A DNA stretch of 64,000 nucleotides from Flavobacterium segetis (lineage in GTDB: Bacteria; Bacteroidota; Bacteroidia; Flavobacteriales; Flavobacteriaceae). Below, piece after piece: positions 30,345 to 40,800 of the stretch (position 1 is the first letter of the stretch; each line of letters starts with the position of its first letter). The translations under genes were made by a program, and so were the position numbers. The notes below the pieces were generated by a model that was given only the letters and a program-made list of their open reading frames with translations, ran no database searches and was not told where the DNA came from. The stretch is taken from assembly GCF_900129575.1 (NCBI RefSeq), contig NZ_FQWE01000007.1:62001-126000 (forward strand). Direction: 5' to 3'.

Positions 30345-30728
30345 TTACTTCTTTGCTTCTTTTGGGCGTTTAGCTCCGTACTTAGATCTTCTTTGCGTTC
30401 TTCCTGCTACTCCTGATGTATCAAGCGCACCACGAACGATGTGATATCTAACTCCCGGTAAATCTTTTACCCTTCCACCCCTAACTAATACTATCGAGTG
30501 CTCTTGTAGATTGTGTCCTTCACCTGGGATGTAAGCATTCACTTCATTACCATTTGTCAAACGTACACGCGCTACTTTACGCATTGCAGAGTTTGGTTTT
30601 TTAGGTGTTGTAGTGTAAACACGCGTACAAACCCCTCTTCTTTGAGGACAAGAATCTAAAGCAACCGATTTACTCTTCTTAGTTATCTGAGTTCTTCCTG
30701 TTCTTACTAATTGTTGAATTGTTGGCAT
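30345..30728 (-). CDS. rpsL: 30S ribosomal protein S12
   Basis: 127 residues. Decoding-centre protein. The two loops that determine streptomycin response, [12 protein letters not shown] and [14 protein letters not shown], carry the normal lysines, so no classical resistance change is present. The aspartate of KDLPG is the usual methylthiolation site. First gene of the str operon, with a clear promoter upstream. Confidence 0.98.
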
Positions 30729-30781
30729 AATTAATACTAAAAATTTCTTATTATATTAAATTCCCGCTTTTTACGGGGTTG

Positions 30782-30812
30782 CAAATGTAGAAAATAATTT
30801 TTACTTGACAAA
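30782..30812 (-). promoter_or_regulatory. Promoter of the str operon
   Basis: The clearest promoter in the window. TACATTTG at 30782-30789 is the -7 box and TTTG at 30809-30812 is the -33 box, with the canonical 19-base spacing of Bacteroidetes promoters. The leader of about 50 bases to rpsL contains a short CCCG/CGGG hairpin. Confidence 0.75.
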
Positions 30813-30997
30813 CGTTACAACAGGAATTTTTTTTGAACTAATAATTTGTTTTACAATAGAATATTGAAAAATAACTAAAATTATTACAAATTTGACTTAA
30901 TACTTACATAATTTAGTGACTAATTAGCTTATTATGTAGTTTGATAATTGCATTAAACCACGGATATTTGCGTTAGAATTTAATATAAGTCACAAAT

Positions 30998-32689
30998 TTG
31001 AAAACAATTATTCTCCTCCTTTATTTTTTAATGTTCACCTGGAATATGTCCGCACAAGATTATCGATTGCAGATAAGTGGAAAAAGCACAGCAGAAACTA
31101 AAGTAATTGATGCTCTCTTCTACACGAAACGACACCTAGACATTAAGTCAATTAACACCGAAGTGACTAACTTATCGTTTAGACTTTCTAAGATGGGATA
31201 CATAGATGTAAAAATAAATCCTTTACAAAGAGCCACTGATTCACTTTTTGTGACCGCATTGTCTTTAGGACAAAAAATTGATTCTATCTCTATAAACGTT
31301 AGCGATGATCAGTTAAGTTTTTTAGGAATGAAAAAAAAAAATGATGTGCCATATTCCCTAGTAGATAATTTCCTAAAAGAAATAATTCAAAAATTAGAAT
31401 TCAAAGGATATGCTTTAGCAAGCATTAAATTAATTAATGTAGAGCGAATTAACAACAAATTACGTGCAGACCTAAAATTAGAAGTTGACAAAAAAAGAAT
31501 TCTTAACAATATCACAATTCGTTATCCCGAAAATAATTACAACTCGAAATTTCCCGTTGGTCATTTTAAACAAATAAAAAAAAAATACAATAATGCACTC
31601 TTTAATAAAAAGACACTTGCCACCATATATGATGATTTTGAAAAATTTAGTTTTGTTAATCAAATAAAATATCCTGAAATATTATTTACTAAGGACACTA
31701 CGACAGTATACGTTTATTTAGAAACAAAAAATTCGAATACATTTGACGGTTTTCTTGGATTTTCCAATAATGAAAATAAGAAAATAACTTTAACTGGATA
31801 TTTAGATGTCACTTTAGAAAATAGTATCGGAAATGGCGAACAAATTTCTATTTATTGGAAAAGCGACGGAAATAATCAAAAAACTTTTAAAGCAAGCCTC
31901 GAGCTCCCCTACCTATTTAAAAGTCCCATTGGTTTTAAAGGCGAAATTAATATTTTTCGACAAGATTCAACTTTTCAAAACACTAACACTGCAATTGACT
32001 TAAGTTATTACGTTAACTATTCATCTCGATTCTATTTGGGTTACCTGACCACTCAGTCAAGCGATATTCAAAATTCAGTAGATGTTTCAATAAGCGATTT
32101 TAATAATTCGTTTTTACGCACCACTTTCGAATTTACTAAGTTAGACAACGATCACACTCTGTTTCCAATAAAAACGAAATTTCATGGGCGCTTCGGCATT
32201 GGGAAAAGAAAAATCAATAATTCTTTACAAGATAATGAAAACACACAAATAGCAATCAACATTAATGCGATTCACAATTTTTATTTAAACAAAAGCAACT
32301 CTATATATATTAGCACCCAAAATAATTATTTGAAAAGTAATCGTTACATTTTTAATGAATTATTTAGATTTGGAGGTTTCAACAGCGTCCGTGGTTTCGC
32401 AGAAAACAGTTTACAAGGCTTCTTGTCATCAACTATACAAACAGAGTATCGCTATTTGATTGCACCAAGTCTATATGTTCATAGTATAGTAGATTATTGT
32501 GTGTTCCAAAATAAAACAGAATTCGAAAATACTAGAACGACAGAAAAATTATTAGGCTTAGGTTTAGGAATTGGAATTCAAACTAAGAATGGCTTACTTA
32601 AATTAGCAATAGCAAATGGCCGAGCTAAAAAGCAAGAATTTACACTTTTGAACGCAATTGTACATATAAGTTATCAGCTTAAATTTTAG
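30998..32689 (+). CDS. Omp85/ShlB-like outer-membrane protein
   Basis: 563 residues starting with TTG at 30998; from there a signal peptide is formed (KTIILLLYFLMFTWNMSAQ), so I prefer TTG over the later ATG. Residues about 20-240 have short alpha/beta units that could be POTRA-like, and the C-terminal part is a beta barrel. The motif FGGFNSVRGF with VRGF at 464-467 matches the conserved barrel-loop motif of the Omp85 family, and the final residue is Phe, as for barrel proteins. It is smaller than BamA and so more like a two-partner-secretion or TamA-type transporter. Cargo or partner unknown; divergent from the str operon. Confidence 0.65.
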   Translation: MKTIILLLYFLMFTWNMSAQDYRLQISGKSTAETKVIDALFYTKRHLDIKSINTEVTNLSFRLSKMGYIDVKINPLQRATDSLFVTALSLGQKIDSISINVSDDQLSFLGMKKKNDVPYSLVDNFLKEIIQKLEFKGYALASIKLINVERINNKLRADLKLEVDKKRILNNITIRYPENNYNSKFPVGHFKQIKKKYNNALFNKKTLATIYDDFEKFSFVNQIKYPEILFTKDTTTVYVYLETKNSNTFDGFLGFSNNENKKITLTGYLDVTLENSIGNGEQISIYWKSDGNNQKTFKASLELPYLFKSPIGFKGEINIFRQDSTFQNTNTAIDLSYYVNYSSRFYLGYLTTQSSDIQNSVDVSISDFNNSFLRTTFEFTKLDNDHTLFPIKTKFHGRFGIGKRKINNSLQDNENTQIAININAIHNFYLNKSNSIYISTQNNYLKSNRYIFNELFRFGGFNSVRGFAENSLQGFLSSTIQTEYRYLIAPSLYVHSIVDYCVFQNKTEFENTRTTEKLLGLGLGIGIQTKNGLLKLAIANGRAKKQEFTLLNAIVHISYQLKF

Positions 32690-32716
32690 AAATATATCAA
32701 AAATAGCTTTCGGTTA

Positions 32717-32749
32717 TTAGGAAAGTTAACAAATTATTAAGAAGTTTGT
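32717..32749 (+). promoter_or_regulatory. Shared upstream element of susC gene 1
   Basis: 33 bases that match the region at 37800-37832 with three differences. In both genes the element ends exactly 24 bases before the ATG. It contains GTTAACAAATTATTAA and ends in GAAGTTTGT, the last part resembling a degenerate -7 box. Likely the promoter and regulatory site of the operon. Confidence 0.6.
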
Positions 32750-32773
32750 AATATAAAATCAAAACATACTAAA

Positions 32774-35700
32774 ATGAAATTAAAATTAAATGGATTCTTA
32801 ATGCTTTTGTTAGCATTAGTAGCGCAAATTACATTTGCGCAGGAGAGAACCGTTTCAGGTGTTGTTTCTGATAACGCTGGTCTACCTCTTCCGGGGGTTA
32901 GTGTATTAGTAAAAGGAACGCAATCTGGAGCGCAAACAGATTTTGATGGAAAATTTTCCATTAAAGCTTCACCTAATCAGGTGTTAATATTTAGCTATAT
33001 TGGCATGAAAACACAAGAGTTAACTGCAACATCAACTAAAATTAATGTTAAATTACTCAATGAGTCAGTTGAACTTGAAGGTGTAGTAGTAACGGCATTA
33101 GGCATTAAAAAGCAAGAAAGAGCATTAGGTTATGCCACTTCTGTCGTTAATACTGATGAAATTATTAAAGGTGGAAATCAAAATTTCGTGAATGCACTTG
33201 GTGGAAAAGTAGCTGGTTTGCAAGTAATTGCATCTGGTGGAGCACCTGGTCAAGCAAGTAGACTAGTTATTAGGGGTGGTAATAAATCACTAACTAACTC
33301 AAATGAGCCACTTTACGTAATAGATGGTGTGCCAATTTCGAACTCAAATGACGGTAATGGAAACACAGTTACTGGTTTTGCAAGTCCAAACAGAGCTTCT
33401 GATATTAATCCTAATGACATTGAATCTGTAACAGTTTTAAAAGGTTCTGCAGGCGCTGTACTTTATGGAAATAGAGGTTCTAATGGAGTAATTTTAATAA
33501 CTACTAAATCAGGAAAGAACAATAGTGGAGAACCAGTTATCGAATTTACTAGCCAAGTTGCTGTAGATGAGGCTTTAGTTTTACCTGATTATCAAACAGA
33601 ATTTGCTCAAGGTAATAATGGTGTAACTTATGCTGAAGGCGGATCTCGTTCTTTTGGACCAAGAATAACTGGACAGACAGTTAATAGTGCAGGAGCAGGA
33701 GCGGCGAGAGGATTAGGTCCTCAGTCAATTCAGTTAAAAGCTTTCAATCCTAGAAAAGATTTTTTAAACACTGGGTTTACAAACAATAACAATATATCAT
33801 TGTCTAATTCGTCTGATAAATATAGTATGTTTGTTTCATTAGGAAACTCTAATCAAACATCCATCATACCTAATCAGGGCTTTAATAAAATTAACGCTCG
33901 TTTCAATGGTAATTATAAATTTAATGACAAATTTTCTGCAGGAATAAATGTCTCATATAATATTTCAAACGGAGATTTACCATTTACAGGTCAAGATGGA
34001 AACAATCCAATCTTTGCATTATTTCACACTCCAGTATCATGGAACTTGTCAGGATACGGGTATGAAAGACCAGATGGTAGACAAATCAATTCACGTGGTG
34101 GATCTTTTGACAACCCTTTTTGGACGGTAAATAAGAATTCTGCAGTTACAGATAGTAGAAGATACATAATGAGTGTTAACCTTGCCTATGACGTTGCAAG
34201 CTGGATGAAGATTAATTATCGCTTAGGTAATGATAACTTAATTGATAACAGAAAAATATTTAGAGATAAAAATAGTGGAAGTGCTCCTCAGGGTTTCTTA
34301 TCATTTGATGATGTAACAAGAAATGAAATTACATCAACATTGACTTCAACATTTAACAAAAAATTTGCTGATAAATTTGAGGCGACTTTGTTAGTTGGTC
34401 AAGACATTAATACAAGAACATTTAGACAAAGCATAATTACAGGATCTCAATTAGTTTTACCAGGTATTCAAAACACTAATAATATACAAACTTTCGATCC
34501 AGCTTTCAATCAAACAACTAAACGTAATTTAATTGGTGCATTTGGAAACTTAACGTTAAGTTACAACAATTATTTATTCTTGGATGTAGTTGGACGTAAT
34601 GAATGGAGTTCGACTTTACCTCAGGAAAATAGAAGTTTCTTTTATCCAGGAGCGAGTGCATCATTTATATTTTCTGACGCTTTAGACCTAAAAAGCGATT
34701 TATTAAACTATGGTAAAATAAGAGTTGGTGCATCCAAAACTGCAAGAGATGCTGGCGTTTATTTAACGCAACAAACATTTCAGTTAGGGCAATTTGCTGA
34801 TGGTTTTACAGATGGTATTACTTTTCCATTTAATGGACTACCTGGCTACACAGTTGATAACTTAATAGCAAATGCAAAACTTAAACCGGAATTCACAACA
34901 GAATATGAAGTAGGTATCGAATTAAAGATGTTTAAAAATAGACTTGGTTTAGACGCATCTTTTTTTAAAAATGTTAATACAGGTGGAATTATACCGCTTG
35001 ATATTTCACCAGCAACTGGTGCTCAAAACACAATAATCAATAGTGGAGAAACTAATTCTAGAGGTGTAGAATTATCTTTACGTGGAACCCCAATTGAAAT
35101 AAAAGATTTCAGATGGGACATCAATGTAAACTTTAGTAAAATTAAATCAAAAGTAGATCAAACATTCCCTGGAATTGATAAAATATTTTTAGGAGGATTT
35201 GCAGGAAATCCAGCAATATTTGCTGTGAAAGATGAAAGATACGGAAGTATTATTGGCTCAGGCTATGCAAGAAATACAAATGGTGCTATACTTACAGATG
35301 ATGATGGATATCCATTATTTGAAGATGGTAAAAATCTTGGTTATGTAGAACCAGATTGGACTGGAGGAGTTACTAATACTTTTACTTATAAAAATCTTTA
35401 TGTTTCAGCGCAGATTGACACACGCCAAGGTGGTTACATTTATAGCGGTACTGAGGAATTATTAGATTTCTATGGCGTAACTGCCAAAACAGCAAGCAGA
35501 CAAGAAGATTACACATTTCCTGGAGTAAATGAAACAACAGGAAGTGCCAATAACGTAGTTGTAAAGCGTGATGCTGTATGGTACGGTAGCGCATACCCTA
35601 ACGAAGAATATGTCTATGAAAACAATTGGGTAAAATTAAGAGAAGCTTCAATAGGTTACACATTTAAACTTAAAGACAAACGTATAAAAGCTTTAGACGT

Positions 35701-35854
35701 AAGTTTTTATGGACGTAATTTAGCTTTGTGGACAAAAATACCACACATAGATCCAGAATCTAGTTCTTTTGGAACTGGCAATGCTCAAGGTGTATCCCGA
35801 TTTGCTTTTCCAACAACAAGAACTATCGGTTTTAATCTAAGAGTTCAATTTTAA
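32774..35854 (+). CDS. SusC/RagA-like TonB-dependent receptor 1
   Basis: Outer-membrane barrel that imports oligomers with its SusD lipoprotein. 1026 residues: signal peptide 1-22, carboxypeptidase-regulatory-like domain about 24-100 (SGVVSDNAGLPLPGVSVLVKG), plug with LYVIDGVPISNSN and SAGAVLYGNRGSNGVILITT, then the barrel ending in NLRVQF. The repeat-typical GRNEWSSTLP motif is present. Followed 11 bases later by its SusD partner. Substrate unknown: no glycosidase, peptidase or sensor gene is adjacent. Its first 80 residues are almost identical to the second SusC. Confidence 0.93.
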   Translation: MKLKLNGFLMLLLALVAQITFAQERTVSGVVSDNAGLPLPGVSVLVKGTQSGAQTDFDGKFSIKASPNQVLIFSYIGMKTQELTATSTKINVKLLNESVELEGVVVTALGIKKQERALGYATSVVNTDEIIKGGNQNFVNALGGKVAGLQVIASGGAPGQASRLVIRGGNKSLTNSNEPLYVIDGVPISNSNDGNGNTVTGFASPNRASDINPNDIESVTVLKGSAGAVLYGNRGSNGVILITTKSGKNNSGEPVIEFTSQVAVDEALVLPDYQTEFAQGNNGVTYAEGGSRSFGPRITGQTVNSAGAGAARGLGPQSIQLKAFNPRKDFLNTGFTNNNNISLSNSSDKYSMFVSLGNSNQTSIIPNQGFNKINARFNGNYKFNDKFSAGINVSYNISNGDLPFTGQDGNNPIFALFHTPVSWNLSGYGYERPDGRQINSRGGSFDNPFWTVNKNSAVTDSRRYIMSVNLAYDVASWMKINYRLGNDNLIDNRKIFRDKNSGSAPQGFLSFDDVTRNEITSTLTSTFNKKFADKFEATLLVGQDINTRTFRQSIITGSQLVLPGIQNTNNIQTFDPAFNQTTKRNLIGAFGNLTLSYNNYLFLDVVGRNEWSSTLPQENRSFFYPGASASFIFSDALDLKSDLLNYGKIRVGASKTARDAGVYLTQQTFQLGQFADGFTDGITFPFNGLPGYTVDNLIANAKLKPEFTTEYEVGIELKMFKNRLGLDASFFKNVNTGGIIPLDISPATGAQNTIINSGETNSRGVELSLRGTPIEIKDFRWDINVNFSKIKSKVDQTFPGIDKIFLGGFAGNPAIFAVKDERYGSIIGSGYARNTNGAILTDDDGYPLFEDGKNLGYVEPDWTGGVTNTFTYKNLYVSAQIDTRQGGYIYSGTEELLDFYGVTAKTASRQEDYTFPGVNETTGSANNVVVKRDAVWYGSAYPNEEYVYENNWVKLREASIGYTFKLKDKRIKALDVSFYGRNLALWTKIPHIDPESSSFGTGNAQGVSRFAFPTTRTIGFNLRVQF

Positions 35855-35865
35855 AAATTAATACT

Positions 35866-37317
35866 ATGAAAAAAATAAAAATGTTTAATGAATTGATTCA
35901 AACAAAAAAAATCTTTGTTGGAATTCTTTCAGGAATGTTATTTCTATCCTCATGTACTAGTGAACTAGATATAAATAAGGATCCCAATAATCCAACTGAG
36001 GTACCAAATTCAACTTTACTAGCCTCAGCAGAAGTTAACTTAGGTTATATTATCGGGGGCGAGGCAACACGTATGCCATCAAATATTGTTCAATATTATG
36101 CTGGACATAGAGGCCAACCAAACGAATATGCACGTTATGATATTACTCCTTCGTCTACAGACGGTTTATGGACTAATATGTACAATGTATTAATTGACTT
36201 AAAAGCAATTGAAGATAATACAACCGTTACAAACGATAAGTTGTATTTAGGAATTTCACAATTACTTCAAGCATATTCATTTAGTGTGTTAACCGATGCT
36301 TTTGGTGATATTCCTTACTCAAATGCATTGAAATTATCATTAAATCTTACTCCGTCTTACGATAAGCAGGAGAATATTTATGATGGTTTATTATTAACTA
36401 TAGATAAAGGAATTGCTAACGTAACATCTAATTCTGGAGCTAATCCCGGAGCAGCCGATGTAATATATGGAGGCTCAGCAACAAAATGGATTGCATTTGG
36501 TAACTCTTTAAAATTAAGATTATTAAACCACCTCAGTTTAAGAAGACCAGCAGTTGCGCTAACATTTTTACAGACTAATCCAACTGTAATATCGTCATCT
36601 ACTAATGATGCTAAAGTTGTATTTGGAATAAGTGCATCAAACGCTAATCCTATTTACCAGTTTGATATCTTATCAGGAAGAAAAGATAATGCAGTTGCTA
36701 ACACAATTGTTAATAAAATGAAAGCTTTATCAGATCCAAGGATACCTGTCTATTTTAGACCATTAGGAGCTCTAAGTCCATTCGCGGGACAGTACCTAGG
36801 TAATACGCCAGGTGATGATACTGATGATGCTGGTGAAAATTTATTTTCAAGAACTGGGTCAGCGTATGCTTCAACAAATTCACCTGTTATATTAATTAGT
36901 GCAGCAGAGGTTAACTTTATTAAATCTGAGATATATTTTAGAGCAAGTGACGCCATTAACGCCGCAACAAATTATAACAGTGCTATTACGCAAGATTTAA
37001 CTTCATTAGGACTTGCAACAACCGCAACGACATATCTAGCTAACCCTTTAGTGACCTATAACAATACTTTGCAAAGGATCATGGAGCAAAAATGGATAAC
37101 AATGTTCCAAGGAGCATACGAGTCTTTTGTTGATTATAGAAGAACAGGATTTCCAGTTCTTACTCCTTCGATTAATAATAGAACTAGTAATGCAATTCCA
37201 GTAAGATTATCTTACCCACAAATAGAAATTAATGTCAATACAGCTTCACTTCAAGCGGGACCTGGCATACCATTACCGTATGTCTCATTAAGTAATAAAG
37301 TTTGGTGGGATCTTTAA
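35866..37317 (+). CDS. SusD-like surface lipoprotein 1
   Basis: 483 residues. Lipoprotein signal ends in LSSC with Cys30. The body has the alpha-helical TPR-like pattern of SusD/RagB (SusD_2 subgroup), with segments such as QLLQAYSFSVLTDAFGDIPYSNAL and MEQKWITMFQGAYESFVDYRRTGFP that recur in this family. It caps the SusC barrel and binds substrate at the surface. Ends with an intrinsic terminator, so susC1-susD1 form a two-gene operon. Confidence 0.92.
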   Translation: MKKIKMFNELIQTKKIFVGILSGMLFLSSCTSELDINKDPNNPTEVPNSTLLASAEVNLGYIIGGEATRMPSNIVQYYAGHRGQPNEYARYDITPSSTDGLWTNMYNVLIDLKAIEDNTTVTNDKLYLGISQLLQAYSFSVLTDAFGDIPYSNALKLSLNLTPSYDKQENIYDGLLLTIDKGIANVTSNSGANPGAADVIYGGSATKWIAFGNSLKLRLLNHLSLRRPAVALTFLQTNPTVISSSTNDAKVVFGISASNANPIYQFDILSGRKDNAVANTIVNKMKALSDPRIPVYFRPLGALSPFAGQYLGNTPGDDTDDAGENLFSRTGSAYASTNSPVILISAAEVNFIKSEIYFRASDAINAATNYNSAITQDLTSLGLATTATTYLANPLVTYNNTLQRIMEQKWITMFQGAYESFVDYRRTGFPVLTPSINNRTSNAIPVRLSYPQIEINVNTASLQAGPGIPLPYVSLSNKVWWDL

Positions 37318-37332
37318 TTAGCCATCAAATTC

Positions 37333-37366
37333 AAAAACCATCAGCAATGCTGATGGTTTTTTTTTT
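37333..37366 (+). terminator. Intrinsic terminator of susCD pair 1
   Basis: AAAACCATCAGC at 37334-37345 and GCTGATGGTTTT at 37349-37360 form a perfect stem with a three-base loop, then a run of ten T. The stem ACCATCAGC recurs at 42713. Confidence 0.92.
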
Positions 37367-37799
37367 AAATGATATTAACTCACTTTCATTAAAATTTTCG
37401 ATTTTTAATGACATCATTAAAGCGCACAAATCCTAATTATATTTTTCCATCCTAAAATATGTATTTATTCTGTTAATTTTGATTACCATGACTCTACATT
37501 TAGTTTAGAAATAGATAGATGTATAACCGTAAATGTAACAATTAAAACAAAATAGATTCTGATTATTGCCAAAGCAACTGAATTTCTTAAATTTCGATTA
37601 TGATGATATCAGCAAAAACCTTCTTCAAAAAAATCGTTGATAATACCTTTCTACTACATAACTTATAAATAATTATATATATAAAAAGCATAATTTTCTA
37701 TCATAAAATTGACTAATACACAAAAAAAGTAACAATTTGTGTAAATAAAAATGAGTAAAGCACTCAAATTTGCTAAAAAATGTTAAAACAACAATAAAA
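37367..37799. other. Gap between the two susCD pairs, no gene seen
   Basis: About 430 AT-rich bases with stops in all frames. No sensor or regulator gene, no recognisable RNA or mobile element. The open frame 37770-37856 upstream of susC2 is not coding: it lies across the shared upstream element. Confidence 0.7.
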
Positions 37800-37832
37800 T
37801 TAGGGAAATTAACAAATTATTATGAAGTTTGT
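37800..37832 (+). promoter_or_regulatory. Shared upstream element of susC gene 2
   Basis: Counterpart of 32717-32749: 30 of 33 positions are the same and the spacing to the ATG (24 bases) is identical, although the 24 bases themselves differ. Confidence 0.6.
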
Positions 37833-37856
37833 CAAACTAATTCAAAATATTATAAA

Positions 37857-40800
37857 ATGAAATTAAAATTAAATGGATTCTTAATGCTATTACTAGCATT
37901 AGTAGCGCAAATTACTTTTGCGCAGGAAAGAACCGTTTCAGGAACTGTTTCTGACAATGCAGGTTTACCTCTACCTGGGGTAAGTGTATTAGTAAAAGGA
38001 ACTCAATCTGGAGCACAAACTGATTTTGATGGAAAATTTTCCATCAAGGCATCGCCTAATCAAGTATTGATATTTAGCTATATCGGTATGAAAAGTAAAG
38101 AAGTAGCAGCAACGTCTTCGAATGTTAATGTTAAACTGCAAAACAACGCAATTGAACTAGAAGGAGTAGTAATAGTTGGAGCTTTAGGGATTAAAAGAAC
38201 TAAAAATTCATTAACGTCTTCTACACAAATAGTAGCTAGCGAAGAACTTACTCAAGCTGCTAACCCTAACGTGGTGCAGTCTTTAGTTGGTAAAGTATCT
38301 GGTCTTCAAATTAACAAATCATCAAGTGGCGTTAATGGAACAAATAGAATAGTATTAAGAGGTTCAAGATCTATTACCGGAAACAATGAAGCTTTAATAG
38401 TTATTGACAACGCAATATCTTCGTCAAATGTTTTGCAACAATTACCTCCTGAATTAATTGAAAGCGTCAACGTTATAAAAGGAATGCAAGGAGCTGCACT
38501 TTACGGTGAACAAGGAGTTAACGGAGTAATTATAGTTACTACCGTAAAAGGAAAAGAACAAGGGAAAATTACAGTGAATGTAAATTCAGCTATCGATTTT
38601 GAGACAATAGCTTTTATGCCAAAAACTCAAAGAAAATATGGTCAAGGATGGGACGGAGTTCACTATCCCGAAGAAAACGGATCTTGGGGACTGCCTTTTG
38701 ATGGCGTGTTGCGACCTACAGGTTTACCGCAAGCGGACGGACTTGAATTTCAAAGACCCTACTCTTTCGTAAAAGACAATGTTAAGAACTTCTACCAAAC
38801 AGGTACTACCTACCAAAATGGATTTTCTATAAACGCAGGAACTTCAGACTCCTACGCTTTATTTTCTGCAAACAAAGTAAAGACAGAATTTGTTGTAAAC
38901 GGAGATGTACTTGAAAGAAATAGTTTTTTATTCAAAGCAGGAAAAAAAATAGGAAAACTAAGCATTGATGGTAACGTTAACTATAATTATCAAAAATCTA
39001 GCGAAACTTCTTCAGATTTACTTGACGATTTAATTCAGACTGCTGGAAATGTTGATGTAAGTTTGTTTAAAAAATCTGGAAATGAAGGTAATTACACAAT
39101 ATACTTTAAAAATCCATATTGGACAACAGATAATAATCGTAATGACTCTAGAAGAACATTTATAAATACCATCGCTGCTTTAAAGTACGATATTAATAAT
39201 AACATAAATGTTACTTACACAGGAAATTTACAGTTCACCAATAGAGATACACAATCTCACATCAATCAGTATAGAGAAACTGCAGCTTTAACAGGAGCAG
39301 GAGCTAATAGAAATCAAACTTCTGAATATTTTGCTAGTCAATCCTCTTTAAGAACTTATTATGGAGATTTGTTAGTGAATTTTGACTATGACTTGACGGA
39401 TGATTTGAGTTTAAAAGCCAATATTGGAAGTAACATGCAAGATCGTAATTACAGAATTACTTCACAAGGAGGACAAAATTTAGATATACCAGGATGGTAT
39501 CACATTAATAATGTACTGAGTCCAGCAAATCCATCTAATTTAGATAATAGATCTCAAAAATCAAATCGTGCTTCTGTTTTAGCCAATGTTGATTTAGGAT
39601 ATAAAAACTACTTATTTTTAAATCTTACTGGCAGAAACGATTGGACTTCTGTTTTATCAAGTGCGAATAACAACTTTTTTTATCCAAGTGCTGGGGTATC
39701 TTTTATACCAACTTTAGCTTTTGAAGGATTAAAAAGCGAAACTTTTAATTATTTAAAGGTATCTGCTAACATTGTTAAAGTAGGAAATTCATCTTCTATT
39801 CAACCTTACGCAACCTCTGAAATTGGTGTATTCCCAACAGGATTTCCTTACGGACAATTAGGATCATACATCATCAACCAAAGACCGACTGATAAAAACA
39901 TCAAACCTGAATTTGTAACTACAAAAGAAGTTAATATCAGCATTGGATTATTCAACAATAGAATTACAATTGACGGATCAGCTTATTTATCAGATACGAA
40001 AGATTTGATCACAGCGGCTACTGCCTCTTCTGCATCAGGATTGGCTACTTCTCAAAGTAATATTGGAGATATGACTACAAAAGGTCTAGAAATTGACTTA
40101 GGTTTTGTACCTATAAAAACTGAGAATTTTAAATGGGACATGAGAACAAGTTATTCTACGAATAAATCAGTTATCAATTCACTTGCCGCTGGAGCAAATG
40201 AAATTAACCTATTATCTGACGCTGCAACAGGAACTGGAATTTTTGCTCAGGTAGGAGAAGAATTTCCTTTAATTAAAGGAACTACATTTTTAAGAGATGA
40301 CAATGGAAGTATTATTGTAAACCAGTTTGGACTTCCAACAAGATCATCTTCAAACTCAATTTTAGGGAAGTCAACTCCTGATTATATTTTAGGTTTATCA
40401 ACCTCATTTGAATTCAAGGGAATCAGATTATCCGCAGTTATGGATTATAGAACAGGTCACCAGATCATTTCTGGAACTAAATACGATTTAACTTGGCCAG
40501 GACGTTTAGTAGAGTCAGCTGATTTTGATAGAGAAGTTGGTTTTATTTTACCAAATTCTGTAGTTGAAACTGGATCAGGATCTGGAATATACACTCCTAA
40601 CACTTCTGTTTTTTCAGCAGCTGGTTATGATCCAAACGGAATTATTGATTATTATGGAACTTTGAGTAGAGCTGGAGAGCACAACGTTATTAACGCTACC
40701 GCTTTCAAAGTGAGAGAACTTGCTTTAAGTTATTCTATACCAACTACTGTAATTGAGAAAATTGGACTAACTTCACTAAGATTTGGTATAAATGCAAGAA

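Noticed and set aside
30345-30728. Streptomycin-resistance change in S12
   Set aside because: Both critical lysines are present in their normal context.
37770-37856. 29-residue N-terminal extension of the second SusC
   Set aside because: It covers the shared upstream element and precedes a standard signal peptide.
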